Shown here in pieces: positions 34,882 through 48,474 of a stretch of 64,000 nucleotides of DNA. The notes beneath the pieces were generated by a model that was not told where the DNA came from, did no database searches, and was given only the letters and a program-made list of their open reading frames with translations. Source of the DNA: Micropterix aruncella (taxonomy: Eukaryota; Arthropoda; Insecta; Lepidoptera; Micropterigidae); assembly GCA_944548615.1 (NCBI GenBank), contig OX155957.1, positions 9,709,597 through 9,773,596 of the forward strand, given 5' to 3'. A program made the position numbers and the translations under genes. The stretch's first letter is position 1. Each line of letters opens with the position of its first letter.

Positions 34882-36710
34882 ATGACAACAGACAAAAGTG
34901 TATCTCTGGACGACGTTCTGAGATCCCTCGGACATTATGGAAAGTACCAAATTCTGTCCATGGGATTACTGCTGACAGTGGCGCTATTTACTGGCTTGGC
35001 TGCCAATGATTTTCTGTTCATTGCCGGAGATGTACCATTCAGGTATGATTACTATTTAATAATAATTGACGTCGTTTGCAGAAACAATGTCGCTTTGTCC
35101 TTTACCGACCAATTAGGACGTAACAAAAATGATTACATTTGTATTTTCATATGGACGTAATTCATATTTATTTCTATTTATTTCTCTCATAATATTAATA
35201 ATAAAAGCCTTTATTCGCTGATCGTATTGTAGAGTTTTGTGTACAGTTATGTGATAAAACAATAAGTATATTTTATTAATTTTTAATCTTAATTTTAAAT
35301 AAGGTATCCTATTCTTCAGCAGCCAGTTTTTCGATCAGGTTGTCTTTCGACAAAGGCCTCCCCCATTTTCTTCCATTCATCTCTGTCCCAAGCCAATCTT
35401 CTCCATCCTTTCGGTAAGTCATCATCCCATCTTTTAATTTGACGTCCTTTTCGTCTTTTCCCATTTCTAGGATACCATTCCATTACGTCCTTCGTCCATT
35501 TTTCTTTGCTGGTTCTCATGATGTGACCAGTCCAGTTCCATTCTAGTTTTCTAATTTTGTTCAAAACATCGCTCACCTTTGTTATTTTCCTTATTTTTGA
35601 GGTCGTCCACCTGTCCTGTAGCCTTATGTTCAGCATGCTTCGCTCCATGTTTCGTTGGCATACTATAAGTTTTTGGTTATTTTTGTTCGTGGCAGGCCAA
35701 GTTTGCAACCCGTAAGTAAGACATGGGAGAATGCATGTATTATAAAGTTTACTTTTTACTGACATTGGTATCGTTTCATTTTTAACTATCTCATTTAGTG
35801 ACCAGTACCGTTTGCAAGTGTTGCTTATTCTTCTATCGATTTCTTTTGAGTATTGGTCTTTTATCGATATTATCTGTCCTAAATATATATATATATATTC
35901 ATCTACATATGTATTCGATAATCTCTTATCCTATTTCTATGTCTTCCTTTAATGCATTCGTCATTACTTTGGTCTTCGTTGGATTCATGGCTTTTCTACT
36001 TTCGTAATCTAGTTGTTGTAACGTAGATATATTTCTCTCATACTGCTCCGTAAATACTGACCTACGTAGGTGAAAAGAAGTATCTTTGAAAATCATTTTT
36101 TTTGGGAAAATGAAAACAACTTTTTATCACCTTACAGTTAACGTTCCCGGCCCACCAACTGACCACCAAAAATAATATGCGGAAACGGGGTTCTTTGAGC
36201 CAAGGGATAGCAAAAAAACTGCCAGGTTTTGAAATGGGAATAGATTGCCCGTTGGATGTTTTGTGTTATTGGTGTTGCGCTGAATATTAGGCAACCATTC
36301 GGTATTTGGCTTATTCGACCTATTTTAATTTCCCAACCCACCAACCGACGAGGACGGAAAATATTGTGAACGCGCTATAAAAAAATCGAGATGAAGACGG
36401 AATATCCATTTTGAGGCCCCTGAGACGATTAAGACCATTTCCAGATTGAAGTCTGTCATTCTGTCTGTGTGTATTACTCCGTGATAGCGCCCAAACGCAT
36501 ATTCCGATTGAGCTGAAATTTGGCATGCAGGCATCATTTGGTTATCGCAAGAGATTGTGGTTGAAATCGGCCCACCAGCGGGCGCAATAGTCATATCATC
36601 CTCGAAGTATTGGACTTAGAGACTTGAATTATTGTACGCAAATGCCTTGTTGGGCCGAAATCATGCTGTGAAATTTTGGTTGGAACCTCTCATATGGATC
36701 GTGGAGGAAT

Positions 36711-36741
<31 letters not shown>

Positions 36742-37538
36742 CACACAGTAGTGCATTCACATTGCTTTCCCACTGCCGTAAAAGTAAAAGTCCATTTCTT
36801 TCGTAGAAAAATAAATAATTTTTTACTAACTTGAGTATTATCTACCTGTTTCCGATTAATATCAGAATTTAATTTCCATGAGAAATTACTTAATTTAGGA
36901 ATTACATTTAGAAATGACAATATTGAAATTTCTACATAGGCAAATGCAAATTCCACATAGGCTTGTGTCGATAGAAAATGAAATATTTATAGGTGTAGGT
37001 ATAATAATGATACATTTTTATATTTTTACATATATGTACCTGGAGGTACCAGTCCGTCGACAAATGTTGATCAAGCAACTCCTGATTATGATTGCTTATA
37101 GATACAGACAGACAGACAGACAAACAGATACACTTTAGTCTGGAAATGCTCCTAATCGTTTCGGGGGGGAGGGAGGGGGGGGGGGGGGGGAAGGAGTAAA
37201 AATGTAAATATCCGTCTAAGGCTCATAATGCACTGGAGTCCACGGCTGCGGAGCCAGAAAAAAGAGGGAGCCAGATTAGGCGACCAGAGTCGCTGCTCAG
37301 TATCAGCCGCATACAACTGGCTGCGGAGCCGGCTCCGCGTGTGCGCGCACACATAGGAAGCCACATACGTGCTGCGCGCAGTGGCTCCCATTTTGGACGC
37401 TTTTATCGTGTGCACCCACTGTCTACTGATTAATTTTCAGCTTGTCCAAAACATTTCGGGGGTACTAATTAAAATCACATCCTTCCTAGTACCCCAGCGC
37501 CAGTTGTCCCGGAGTCTGTCTTGCTGACTCTACCCCAG

Positions 37539-37571
<33 letters not shown>

Positions 37572-40500
37572 TTATTCATTCCATAAAAGCATTTCACAAT
37601 ACTGAGGAACATGTCAAATTTTATAATCATAATTTACCGGTTGATAAAACCGCTTTGATTAATTAAAAGGAAAAATATATATAATTGTAATCAGAGGTGA
37701 TTACTTAAAAATAGTCAAATGTACAAAATAATCAATAATCAAACAATAAATAATAAACAATAAAATGAAAAAGAAAAATTCTGAAACATGCGTAATTAAA
37801 AACAATGTCAATAATATTCTAAAACTTGGTGCGAAAGTATAGTCATAATACGGGTATTTATAATCAAGCAATTGTGGATGCAATATCATAAAAGTCGTCC
37901 AGTTTGTAAAGGGCATGCATTATATGGCCAAAATACTGTCTGATCTGAAAGTATCACCTTTTACAAAACTCTTGCACTTTTTTGTCGCTGCCTCTTGACT
38001 ATAGCCTTATGTATATTTTTATTGTATTCGTTCTTCTAGATGTCACGTACCAGAATGCGAAGAGTCTTCCAATTCATCTTACCAACAAGAATGGACGTCA
38101 TTCACGATGGAATCTAACAATCACTGCAAAAGATATAAGCCTTTGACCAATATAGTACCATCTAATAATGAAGACAATTTATGCACAGCCGAAAACTTCA
38201 ACCAAAGTGAACTAATACCATGTGAAGAATATGTGTACGGTAGCGAAAAAACTATGCTGTACGAGGTCAGTCAAGCATGTAATAGTAACTGCATACCTAC
38301 TTTGTCCGATTTACCTTGTTTAGAAAATCAATCTTGAATTTCCTTATCAATAGTTTTTCCTTCTTCTTATAAGTTTTTCCCAGTGTTAAGTGCGTCCCAT
38401 GATTTTCATAATCGCATTAAATTGTGGTTTAGTTATTCGTGGGCATATATTTTTTAATTTAGTTTATTTTAGTAAACACTTAATTTACGTCCAATTCTCA
38501 AATTAAATAAATACGAAGATAGTCTGTTATGTACTTTGTTAAATATGGTCTGTTACATAATTCGAAATCCCAACGACTACAGTTACCTAGAAAAACAGCT
38601 TTTCATATATTTCGAATATCTATGGTTTCGATAACTACATACATAAATATTGTATATTTAAGGTTCTGATAAACACTTAGATTTTTGTCCGTCTCTCTGT
38701 CTGTCTTGGCTAGCTTTGAAGCTATCGACGTGAAATTGTATATAGTCATAAAGTATACTAGGTCAAGTGAAAACAATATTACTTTACCAATATTATTTAT
38801 TAGGGTCGATTAAAGGGGGCCCTTTTTATTTAAAAATCGAGTCGAATATCTTTTTTTAAATTTCATTTCGCCGATTTCAAAATACCGTTACTTTCATTTT
38901 TTGGAGTTGACTCTATTCCATTTAAAGCCCCCGGTACGACAATTTGATGGGTAGTAAAATCTAGCGTTAACAGAAAGCGTTAAGTTTGATGTCAGTAAAG
39001 TTAGAAAATTGAAATGAAAACTGCGCGATGTGGATCGAAAATTGCGCAGCCTGAACTTCGCGAGTCTCTTTCGCACGCACGCGAGAGATGGAGAGTTATG
39101 TTTTATAACTCGCTTATGCCGGAGTCTTGGATAGAAAATTGCTCAGCAAGGACTGCACGCGTCTCTTTCTCACGCACGCGAGAAAGATATAAAGAGCTGT
39201 GTTTTTTAACTCGCTGGTATCGGATTCTAGAAAGACGAATGTAGAAATGACGTACAAATAGAAATGTCAGTTGTGATGTGGGGCAGGTAGCTGCTTTACC
39301 GACGTATTTCGAGGGCCGCTCGATAGATGGCGGCAGTATGTTCGGTTCGAAACGAATAATAAGGCATGCAATTATAATGTTGTAATAATACATGGTTTCA
39401 GTATTATAAGAAATGCATTTATTTACCTCTTTTGCCTATTGTAGTTGAATAGGTATTCAATGACAATCGTACTTATAGAGTAAACTCCAGTCGCGCGTCG
39501 GAGCTGACTCGTACATTTTGTTTTGGGAAATCGTTTACGTACGCAAAAAATATGACCCTCCGTTTCTTCCCCGATTTATTTTGAAAAATTTTACGATTTA
39601 ATTTAATTTATAATAATTTAATTTGTAATTCACAATAATCTAAAGTAAAATGGACAAAATCTACAATTTAAATGTCATAGACAAAAATCCACTACCAAAA
39701 ATTGATAGCATGATATGCCAAAAACTTTTGCCCGTGATCCTATTTTACTGTCACCTAACTAGGCTATAGCCTGTTCTAAGGCGGATATTATGTTTATAAT
39801 GTATAGGTAAATGGTAGAAAATGGTATAGGTAGGAATGGTAGGATATAGTATACTGGGTGAGTTTCAATTAACCGGCTACCTTGAAGTAGGTGAAAGAAT
39901 ACGACTAAATAAGCAACTTTCGATAAAATTGTGGAAAAATTGCAGAAGCTTTGAGTGCGCTGTGCCATCTAGCGGTAGGTAAAATATCGTGAATAAACAA
40001 TATCCGCGATATTTTACCTACTTATAGATGGCACAGTGCGCCTAATGCTTTTCATACTATTTTTTAGAAAAGAAAAAAAAGTTGCTTGTTTGCTTGTTAC
40101 TTCAAGGATGCCGTTAATTAAAACACAACCTGTAGATATAGGTACGAAATGATACGTAAAGATTATCCGGATATAAAAGCAAAATACAAAATCTTTTAAT
40201 TTTGGAAAATTTTTGAAAAAATTTTTTGGAAAATTAATAAATCTACCTACAAAAAGAAATAATGATTTCACGTTAATGAAAAGTATTTTTGGGAAACAAT
40301 AAGGTACAATTTAATGCAAGAATTTTAGTAAATATTAATAAATATACACTATAAAAATTGAAAATTAGAAAAAGCACTTCTAGAAATTAATATCTTATTG
40401 TGTATAAACTAATATGTGATGTAATACTAATATGTAATAAAAATCTCACTCTCTTCGTTAATAGTGAAAATTTTTTAAATTTACATTTTTTATATAGTGT

Positions 40501-43500
40501 ATAAGCAGTTCGTTCTGCTTATATAAATCCGTTCATAGTCAACTTGTGTGAACATGTTGCATGTCAAGAACCACTTTCGAGAGGTTGGAGGTTATATTTA
40601 TAGTTATGGAAGTAACTGCCTTTCCTCGCCCCTCTCTCACATCGCACGTCGGTTCATTTATTACTCTTGGTATTATAATTTTGTGATCATGCTAAATTGC
40701 GAATTAGATTTTTTCGTAATTAATATATTATTTAAAATTCCACGAACCCATAAAAATAGTTAAAGGAGTTGTAAATAATTCAGATGTACCCATTAATGTA
40801 TATATTAATTTTAATTTTGCCAATTTGTGGGTAAGGACATTGTAAGGACATCGGCAAAAGTGGGGACATAGGTTCTTGCCCCCAATAAATTGTACTGATA
40901 ATGCACAAAATACACTCGAGAGCAATAAATCCGGGTCATCAATATAAACCCAAATATCTCGGAAACTGAGATGCTAGCTCATTCAATAACTACCATATTA
41001 ATAATTAACATTTAGTACCAGCAACGTTTATTATTATTTTTTTTGTGACATTACAGAAACAAAAGCTAAAACAAATGCAGTGAATTCGTATTTCGATTTT
41101 CAAAAAATCTTCTTTTTAAGCCTTGCTGATGGCATTACTTTACAGTAGAAGTAATATTAATTTGCCTTGAGTAGTTTTAAATAGTCTATAAAATATAGGT
41201 ATTTTATTTGAATAAGCTAGCATTCTTAGTTTCCAGGATATTAAGGTTTATGTTGGTGTGTCTTTATATAAAGCAATAGATACATTTCTGTATAAATAAA
41301 CTAATCCAAGAAATCTCTTTTAATAATATTGTATGTAGCTATGTAATATATTTGGGTTACTGGATATTTTCTATGTAAATTAAAAAAAAACTTTTACCAA
41401 AACACCTTTTAATTACGTCTTAGATAAAAATCTTAAATATTGGGTCCTTAACTATGTAATTGCTGTTTTTCACACCGGCCTCTTTGAACATGGATAACTT
41501 AAGTTTGAGATGGAATTTCTAATTAAAATAAATTTTAATTCAAGGCCATGTTATTGTTTTTGTTTTAAATTAGCTTTTTATTTGTTTTTCCGTTGTTTGT
41601 TTCGGCCCAAATATTATCGTTTGTAAAACCATGGTAAAGTTGAAAATTTGCATTATTTCCAAATATGAGTTCCTGTGCTGGTGATGCAGTCTGGATATAC
41701 AGTTACCGTAAATGTAAATGTGCAAATAATGATGGACAAGCTCGTGATTAAATAACCGAGCCTGGTCAACCACTCACTGCCACTGCTACTGCATGGAAAT
41801 GTATAACCACAGATTTCACTGCAAACAGTCGCAAAGTTGCAGGAGTTGCGGCAGGAGACTCTTGGTCACTCACCGTACTTCCTAGACCTTGCTCCAATAG
41901 AGTTTATTTTTTTTTCAGAATTTAGATAACTTTTTACAAGGGAAAAATATCAACTTTGAAAGTCGTTTAAAAACTCCTTCAAAGTATTCATTGGTTCCTG
42001 TCCACGAGAGTTTTACAGCAGAGGAATTAAGTAACTCCCATTAAAATGACAAATCTGCGTACATAACAGGGGTCAACATTTCTACTAATTAAATATATAT
42101 TTTTCATACAAAGTTTTTGGCTCTAAATTTACTTTATAGAACAGCAACTTTATATATCAGATAAGGACCATATAATAGTTAGCGCCTACTAAATATTTCA
42201 AAACTCTTTCTTCTCACCACCAACCAACTCTATAAGTTATGTAGCTTACATATTTTTTCCAAATTTGGAAAATTTGAAATAAAATGTTATGCAGAGATTA
42301 ATTGATGGAATCAAATTTCCTATATATAAACTTAGCGATAGAAAATAACTCAATATTTTATGTTTCTGCAGTTTGGCTTTCACTGCGATATGACCAAATT
42401 AGCAATGATCGGAACAGTTGAGAACATCGCTTACTTCCTGGTCTTACCATTAAGCGGTGTATTATCTGATAAATACGGCAGAAAGAGCACCCTACTAGTA
42501 ACCAGCATTTCAAGGACAATATTTGGAATTTTGAAATCTTTCTCGACATCGTATCCGATGTTTTTATCTTTTGCCTTTTTGGGATCTTTCTTTGGATCGG
42601 CTACCGTTGCAACTGGAATTTTGATGGGTAAGAAGCACCTGATATATATAAAATTTTCGTTTTTTTTTAAGTGTTTATTGTGTTCAATTAAACAGCTTTT
42701 ACCAAGTATCTATGCCAACATTATATTTAATTTCTGAGATATTATTACTCAAAATTCGCCATTCCAAAACAGCTGTTTCGACCAATGCCCTACAAATGTA
42801 GTTACCACACCACGCATGGTAATTTTGTGATATAAATTTGCCAAGATTACTTGGCAAAAGTTAAAAAAAAATGTAAACACATAATATTTTTTTTTTAAAA
42901 ACTAATCAAAAGTTTTTTTTTAAATAATAAAAAAAAATCGATAAATATAACCTATATATGATAGAAGTTCCTATAAAAATAATAGGCCCAAGTTTTGCTA
43001 GACCTTTTAATACATAGGTAGTTCTAGGAACATATTTTATAATGTAACCGTATCTACAAGTATGTCAATATTTCGAATAATTAAAAAATGTACGTTAAAA
43101 AAGTTTCTTTTTCTCTCATAAAAAAGCATCTTTTAGTCATTATTAAACATCCCATGGATATGTATACTTAATTATGAGTGAATAACCCATGAAATTATTT
43201 GTCAAAATTTCAACAAATATCGGACACCTAGCGAGCTAATATTTTTTATAATAATATAATATTATCACTTATAATATAGATAATTGAGTAAAGTGTATCT
43301 AAGATATATATATTTGTATATATTTTATACATCAAAAAGATAATTAATATTATGGCGTGTCATGTCATATAAAACTTTCCTTATTTTCAGTTAGTGAGCT
43401 ATTTGCTTCCGAAAAGCGAACATTGATGTCATTATTTTTCATGATGTGTTTCTCCCTCGGGGAGTCAACGGAAGGACTTGTAGCCTGGTCGTTCCCTTAC

Positions 43501-44506
43501 TGGAGGACATTCATTCGAGTCGTGTATTTACCTCAACTAATGACAGTCATATACATATTCTTACTGGACAACAGTGCAAGGTGGCTCTTGAGCAGAGGCA
43601 AAAGCGAAGAGGCCATAAGGGTACTAAATAAGGCCGCAAAGATGAACAACAAGGAGCTGCCTGCAGGGTCTTTGGAGTCGTTATCGTCTCCTCAGGCAAG
43701 TGAGAACATTACGAAGAACATATCGGATAATCCGTTCGTGTTGATAAAGCGAGTGCTGAAATCGCCGACGATGCGAGTGAGGTTCTTCATAATACCGATC
43801 TGGTGGATGACCGCTATTCTGGTTTTCTATGGCCTCATGATGAACTCCGTCGGACTCGGTGGAAGCAAATACTTTAATTTTTCACTGGTCGCGCTTATGG
43901 AACTCCCTGGAGAGATTATTGGATTTATTGCCATGGATAAAATCGGTAGAAAACGTACAATATTTTTAGCATATTTCTTCTGTGCGGTTGCTAATATATC
44001 ATTCACACTTATACCTGCAGGTAAGTCTGATAATAAGCTATAACAATATTTCAGATTAATATTTGTTTCAAAATTATGATATACTATTTTATGTTGACAG
44101 ATTACTTCAGCATGAAATTAATGGTCTACCTCTTCGGAAAGATATGTGTGATGATTTGCGTTATAGCCATCTATACGTATACAGTGGAACTATATCCAAC
44201 GCAAGTGAGACATTCACTGTTTGCCTTATCATCAACCATCGGACGCGTCGGATCGATTTTGGCCCCACAAACGCCGCTATTGGTAAGCGAATCGGAGATA
44301 GGACGCATCCTTGCGGTATGCCTAATTTATCTTCTTGGCTATTCCAGGCGACGATTTGGCCGCCGTTTCCAATGGTTCTATTCGGTAGCATGGCGTTGCT
44401 GTCAGCAGTACTCGTGATACCAATGCCTGAGACTATGGGTATGAAGCTTCCCGATACGATTGAAGAAGCAGAACAAATGAGTCATGCGAAAGATACCAAA
44501 ATATGA
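34882..44506 (+). CDS. OCT-B: SLC22 / organic cation transporter-like protein, 537 aa
   Basis: Six exons: 34882-35042, 38040-38265, 42372-42627, 43391-44020, 44101-44282, 44348-44506, with the same phases and, from exon 2 on, the same exon lengths as OCT-A. Predicted multi-spanning MFS transporter in the plasma membrane, organic-cation-transporter family, substrate unknown. Start ATG in TATAATGACA gives MTTDKSVSLDDVLRSLG. It has the same six loop cysteines, GVLSDKYGRK (Asp at about 162), MDKIGRKR and PETMG (about 512-516) with LPDTIEEAE. It is a close paralogue of OCT-A in the same orientation, so a tandem duplication. The 3' end (exon 5 second half to exon 6) is much more similar to OCT-A than the rest. 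AATAAA words occur from 44529 on and at 44699. Introns 1 and 2 (3.0 and 4.1 kb) contain a LINE fragment, a foldback MITE and a mariner fragment. Confidence 0.9.
35290..36025 (-). pseudogene. RTE-like LINE reverse transcriptase, 3' part
   Basis: The frame 35765-35316 encodes the C-terminal end of a non-LTR RT (SKLYNTCILPCLTYGLQTW, then RNMERSMLNIRLQDRW, KLEWNWTGHIMR). Upstream on the same strand, AMNPTKTKVMTNAFKEDIEI (about 35990-35930) belongs to the same protein, followed by stops and frame breaks. Truncated, in OCT-B intron 1 and antisense to it. Confidence 0.8.
36310..36745. repeat. Dispersed repeat (GATAGCGCCCAAACG family), copy 1
   Basis: Shared words with 45680-46060 and 55370-55920: TTCCCAACCCACCAAC, GAGATGAAG, CCTGAGACGATTAAGACCAT, GATAGCGCCCAAACGC and GAGCTGAAATTTGG. 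Ends in an (AC)n run (36711-36738). Probably a LINE or foldback end; no protein. Confidence 0.55.
37161..37192. repeat. Poly(G) tract in OCT-B intron 1
   Basis: Long G run with two A interruptions. Confidence 0.85.
37539..37571. repeat. (CAT)n microsatellite
   Basis: Eleven perfect CAT/ATC units in OCT-B intron 1. Confidence 0.95.
39037..39230. repeat. 97-bp tandem duplication
   Basis: Two imperfect 97-bp units, each starting GAAAATTGC(G/T)CAGC and containing CACGCACGCGAGA and AACTCGCT. Located in OCT-B intron 2. Confidence 0.8.
39853..40140. mobile_element. Foldback MITE (GGGTGAGTTT family), copy 2
   Basis: The left arm (ACTGGGTGAGTTTCAATTAA...GGTAGGTAAAATATCG) pairs with the right arm (CGATATTTTACCTAC...ACTTCAAGGATGCCGTTAAT). 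The centre AATAAACAAT resembles copy 1 at 3055-3065. Confidence 0.65.
41860..42045 (+). pseudogene. mariner transposase 3' fragment
   Basis: Conceptual frames give DLAPIEFIFF (the third-Asp region of a DD34D transposase, usually SPDLAP), then in another frame NLDNFLQGKNINFES, matching the usual region after it. Broken and short; in OCT-B intron 2. Confidence 0.5.
42628..43390. other. OCT-B intron 3, AT-rich
   Basis: Long A/T runs and no recognisable element. Confidence 0.5.
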
Positions 44507-45660
44507 CAATATATTAATAGTAAAACAAAATAAAATAAAATAAAATAGTAAAAAAAATCAATCAAACCTGTGATAACCTTATGTTTTTAGAGTATCATTA
44601 GTAAAAATAACTATTAAATAAGTTTTAATATTTAACAAGATAATGCACTGGGAAACCATAGTAATAAGAAACAATGAGTATGTGGAATTATAGGGAAAAA
44701 TAAAATTTTCGAGAGCTATAATTGTTTTATTTATATTTTTGTGTTTTATATATATTACACTTTCTAAATTTCACTTTTCGAATAACCAATACACCGTGTT
44801 ACAGAAAGTATGCTTCTAACGTTGTTGTGAGTTAGTAGAGTTTTTAATATTTTTTTAAAAATTATGAGTGGAAAATGAAGAATTTCATAATCTAACCTAA
44901 ATATCGCGATTTTTATAGCAAATACACAATTAATTAGATAAATCGAAAATAGAAAGAGTTTAAAAACCAAACACAAATAAAGTATCGCACGTTTAAAATA
45001 AATAGCCAATACCTAAAACTGCGACACTTTTTTATGACGCTTCATTAGGACGAAATCAGGGATAAAATAATATACCGTGAATCAATTATTTTATATTTCA
45101 TTTATGTTATTTTTTAATGATAAATGATATTTTTGACTGAAAAATTAAAATGGCCCTATTTCTATTATTTTTATTTATCTAACAATAAAAACCTGATCTA
45201 AAACACTATATTATCTATATTATTTAAGTTTCTGAGTAATTTTAACAAAAATGACATATAACAAAAATGACTCATTAAATAAAAACAAATTAAAATCAGT
45301 TTTTGTTTTTATTAACATAATAATAGACGTATTAACTGTGTCTACCAGTATATATATTTATAGGGTTCCAAAGAGTTTGTAATTCGCTATCACTTTTTTT
45401 AAAGCCCCTCGTATTCAAAAATCAAGAAACTGCAGCGAGACCTAAACAGCAAATCAAGAAACCCTGTGTCTAAAACTTGGATTTTTCATCAGGGTCCAGA
45501 CCTAAACAACGTAATAGGTAGATACTTATATAATAGTGAATAAAATCCTTTCTACTCTACCGTTTGTAAGCCAAACGCCTTTTTTATACCTACTGACTGG
45601 GCTATTTTGATTTATCGAATATTTAAGAAATTTCTTGTTCTCATCTCGAGGAATACCTAC
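44507..45660. other. AT-rich intergenic stretch after OCT-B
   Basis: Holds the presumed OCT-B 3' UTR; otherwise I see nothing definable. Confidence 0.45.
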
Positions 45661-45679
45661 GCGTTGCGAAGTCTCCTAA

Positions 45680-46060
45680 TTAATTTAACTTTCCCAACCC
45701 ACCAACAGACCAGGAGAGATAGTATTGTGACCGCGCGAAATTTTTCTTTCGAGATGAAGGCGGATATATCCATTTTGAGCGCTCCTGAGGCGATTAAGAC
45801 CATTTCCAGGTTGAAGTCTCTCTGTGAGTCTGTCTGTTTATATTTATTTCTGTGTGTGTGTGTATTCCTTGACGATAGCGCCCAAACAATCCGATTACGC
45901 TGAAGTTTGTTATTTGGCATTTTGGTCATGGTAATAGCTGAAAAGATTATGGTAGACTTATGGTAAACAGATGCATTGTTAAGCCGAAATCGCATCGCCG
46001 AAAATACATGCTACTCATATTTAAATTCCGCCATATACATTTAGGAAATTTGAACGCCAT
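45680..46060. repeat. Dispersed repeat (GATAGCGCCCAAAC family), copy 2
   Basis: TTCCCAACCCACCAAC, GAGATGAAGGCGGATATATC and GATAGCGCCCAAAC are shared with 36310-36745. Confidence 0.55.
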
Positions 46061-46238
46061 CGGCTGGCGATTAGCCAAAATCCGCCCTTAACCGAGAAAC
46101 AAACTGCGCTGCCTTGGGCGTCACAATATACACCCAACCGGGTTCGTCCGCCGTTCGAGAGGGGGCACTCATCGATTTTATTTATGAAATTAATCTCCAG
46201 ATGAAATTAGCCGTTGGCTACTTGGGGAAAGTCTTGAA

Positions 46239-46258
46239 GGGGGGGGGGGGGGGGGAGG
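46239..46258. repeat. Poly(G) tract
   Basis: G run with one A near its right end. Confidence 0.85.
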
Positions 46259-46825
46259 GTGACCAAAACGATTTTTAAAAATTACTGAACAAAGACTCCT
46301 TGTGGGATTTTGTCCAGACTCTCGCCTGCGGATGGCAGATAGCACGAAGTATGTTTCTAACTGCCCGGTTCCCGTATGTTTTATAGCCGGCGCCGGCACC
46401 GGAAGCACTGTTTAATATTTATTACAATCTCAATCACCATACGTACTTTTTTACGTCATAATTATATTAGGCACTAATATGACTTGACGAGTTAATATTA
46501 TATATTTGATTTGACCATATTCAATAACGTCAGTTTCGTTAATAAGTATAATAATATAATATTATAATTTGTACATAGTTAGTTAGTGTAGTCCTACTCA
46601 AGGTTAGTTTGGATTACATGACAAGTCTCACTTAATTACCGTAATTATCTATTTGGATTGTCATTTTCTTTCTTGTGATTATACGTCTCTTCGGATTTTG
46701 GAATCCATAATGTATGTTTTTAATATAGCAAGGAAGTCTATCAAATTAGATACAGCCGCATAATTGTCGTGTATTTATCTGATGAAATGCATTTAATTTT
46801 AGTGATATATTTAGATAGAAACTGG

Positions 46826-47147
46826 GCTCAATTGCGGTTCTTTATAAACTAAAATCGGAAATCAGTCCATGTGAACGAGACAGGGCAATACGCTAGAGCG
46901 AAATGTGGAATGAACAGTTGTCACTTTTTCGTATTAAAACTACCCACAAAAAAACCATCTGAATGTGTTCGCACGAAATGTGTTCAAATTTATTCGGTAG
47001 GTATTAGTGTTCGCACGAAATAAGTTCGAAAGGTAATTTTTATCGACGATCATTCGTTTCATATTCCGCTCTAAGGTATTGGCTCTATCTCGTTCGCTTG
47101 AACTAATTTCAGTTTTAGTTCACAAAGAAATACAATCGGGCCCACTG
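46826..47147. mobile_element. Hairpin MITE (GATTGCGTTTC family), copy 2
   Basis: Ends GGGCTCAATTGCGG and, inverted, GGGCCCGATTGTATTTC. The inner words (TACGCTAGAGCGAAATGTG, TCATATTCCGCTCTAAGG) form the arms. ACT lies on both sides, possibly a 3-bp duplication. Confidence 0.65.
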
Positions 47148-47267
47148 TTTGTAGTTTAAATAATACTAAATGAATCCACAATAAAGATAATATTAAACAA
47201 ATGCGGGTGTATTGAACTTACCGTAGAAGATAACCAAGTTGATTTTCCGAATTTTTTATGAATGTCA

Positions 47268-47420
47268 AATCTACAGGGAGAGTTTTTATTAGCGGCATCC
47301 TTGAAATAAGTGAAACAGTACGAGCAAATGATCAATTTTGTTAAAAAAAAGGTAAAAAAAATTTTTTTTTTACAGTTTTGTATCAAAATTTGTATTTTTG
47401 CTCGTATTGATTTACCGGAT
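47268..47420. mobile_element. Half copy of the GGGTGAGTTT foldback MITE
   Basis: CTACAGGGAGAGTTTTTATTAGCGGC and CAGTACGAGCAAATGA match one arm of 2848-3265 and 39853-40140; the opposite arm is not clear. Confidence 0.4.
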
Positions 47421-47544
47421 ACCGTCAAGTACCTATCGCAAAAAATCTTACAATTACAATTACACTTACAAATATACTTACATTTACACTTACACTTACA
47501 AATATCAACAAAAGGGGAAACACGGTTAATTTAATGGCAGATAA

Positions 47545-47740
47545 TTTTAGGATTAACCTAATAAAAGGAGGAAGACTTTTGGCCTATAAAATGTGTCAAT
47601 CAGGAACTAAAATACTACACACTGAAACGCAGCGATTCTTGAGCAAATGTTTGATAACCTTGGGTATTTTACTTGGAATCAGTTATACAAATTAAGGTAC
47701 TAAAATAATATGTGTTTAATGTGACGTTTATTGTAAAACT
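47545..47740 (+). repeat. Diverged direct repeat, distal copy upstream of OCT-C
   Basis: Words in order GATTAACC-AA, TCAA-AGGAA-TAAAA, CGATTCT-AG-AAAT, CTTGGAATCAGTTATACA recur at 50755-50985. Confidence 0.5.
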
Positions 47741-48165
47741 TCATTATAAGAGAAATATACGATAATTAAAAAAATATCTACTTCGAATAGGTATACAAAA
47801 ATATGTACCTACTAAACAAAGAAACTATAAAAATATGAAATTTACAAAATTAGGGGTTGTATTTGTATGGATTAGTAAGGATTTACTTGGACCGTGACGA
47901 CCAAATTTGAGAGCCTTTGAAAAATCTGAAGATTTTTTTTTCGAGCTCGCTGCTGGTTTGGTTGAGGAAACTGAAAGACCAGTCAGTGCCAGGGCAGCAA
48001 GGACATTGATTTTATAGTTATAAAATCAATGGCAAGGAGAAGTCTCGGAGATTCTGGCCTCAAGGGCTTCAAAGCAAGTAAAAATACATAACTCTCTGAA
48101 AAGAACATAAAAATTGACTGGGTCGTTAGGCATCAATATTGGACAGCGTAGAATTTGGTCTAATA

Positions 48166-48474
48166 TTGGGCCCGATTGCGTTTCATTCTGAACTATAACT
48201 GAAATTAGTTCAAGTGAACGAGATAGAGCAACACGTTAGAGCGGAATATGAAACGTACGATTGTCGATAAGGACTACCTGTCGAACTTATACTCGTCCGA
48301 AAAAATTTGAACACATTTCGTGCGGTGTTAGATACAGATGCTTTATCTTTGGTGGGTAGTTTCAATGCGAAAAAGTGACAACCGTTCATTTCACATTCTG
48401 CTCTAGCGTGTTGCAATGTCTCGTTCACACGAACTGATTTCCGATTTAAATTCACAAGGAAACGCAATCGAGCG
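48166..48474. mobile_element. Hairpin MITE (GATTGCGTTTC family), copy 3
   Basis: Starts GGGCCCGATTGCGTTTCATT and ends GGAAACGCAATCGAGCGC. The arms GTTAGAGCGGAATATGAA / TTCACATTCTGCTCTAGC are inverse. Confidence 0.7.

Noticed and set aside
46826..46845. 3-bp ACT flanks of a hairpin MITE as proof of a Harbinger-type target duplication
   Set aside because: The other two copies do not show a consistent 3-bp duplication, so it may be chance.
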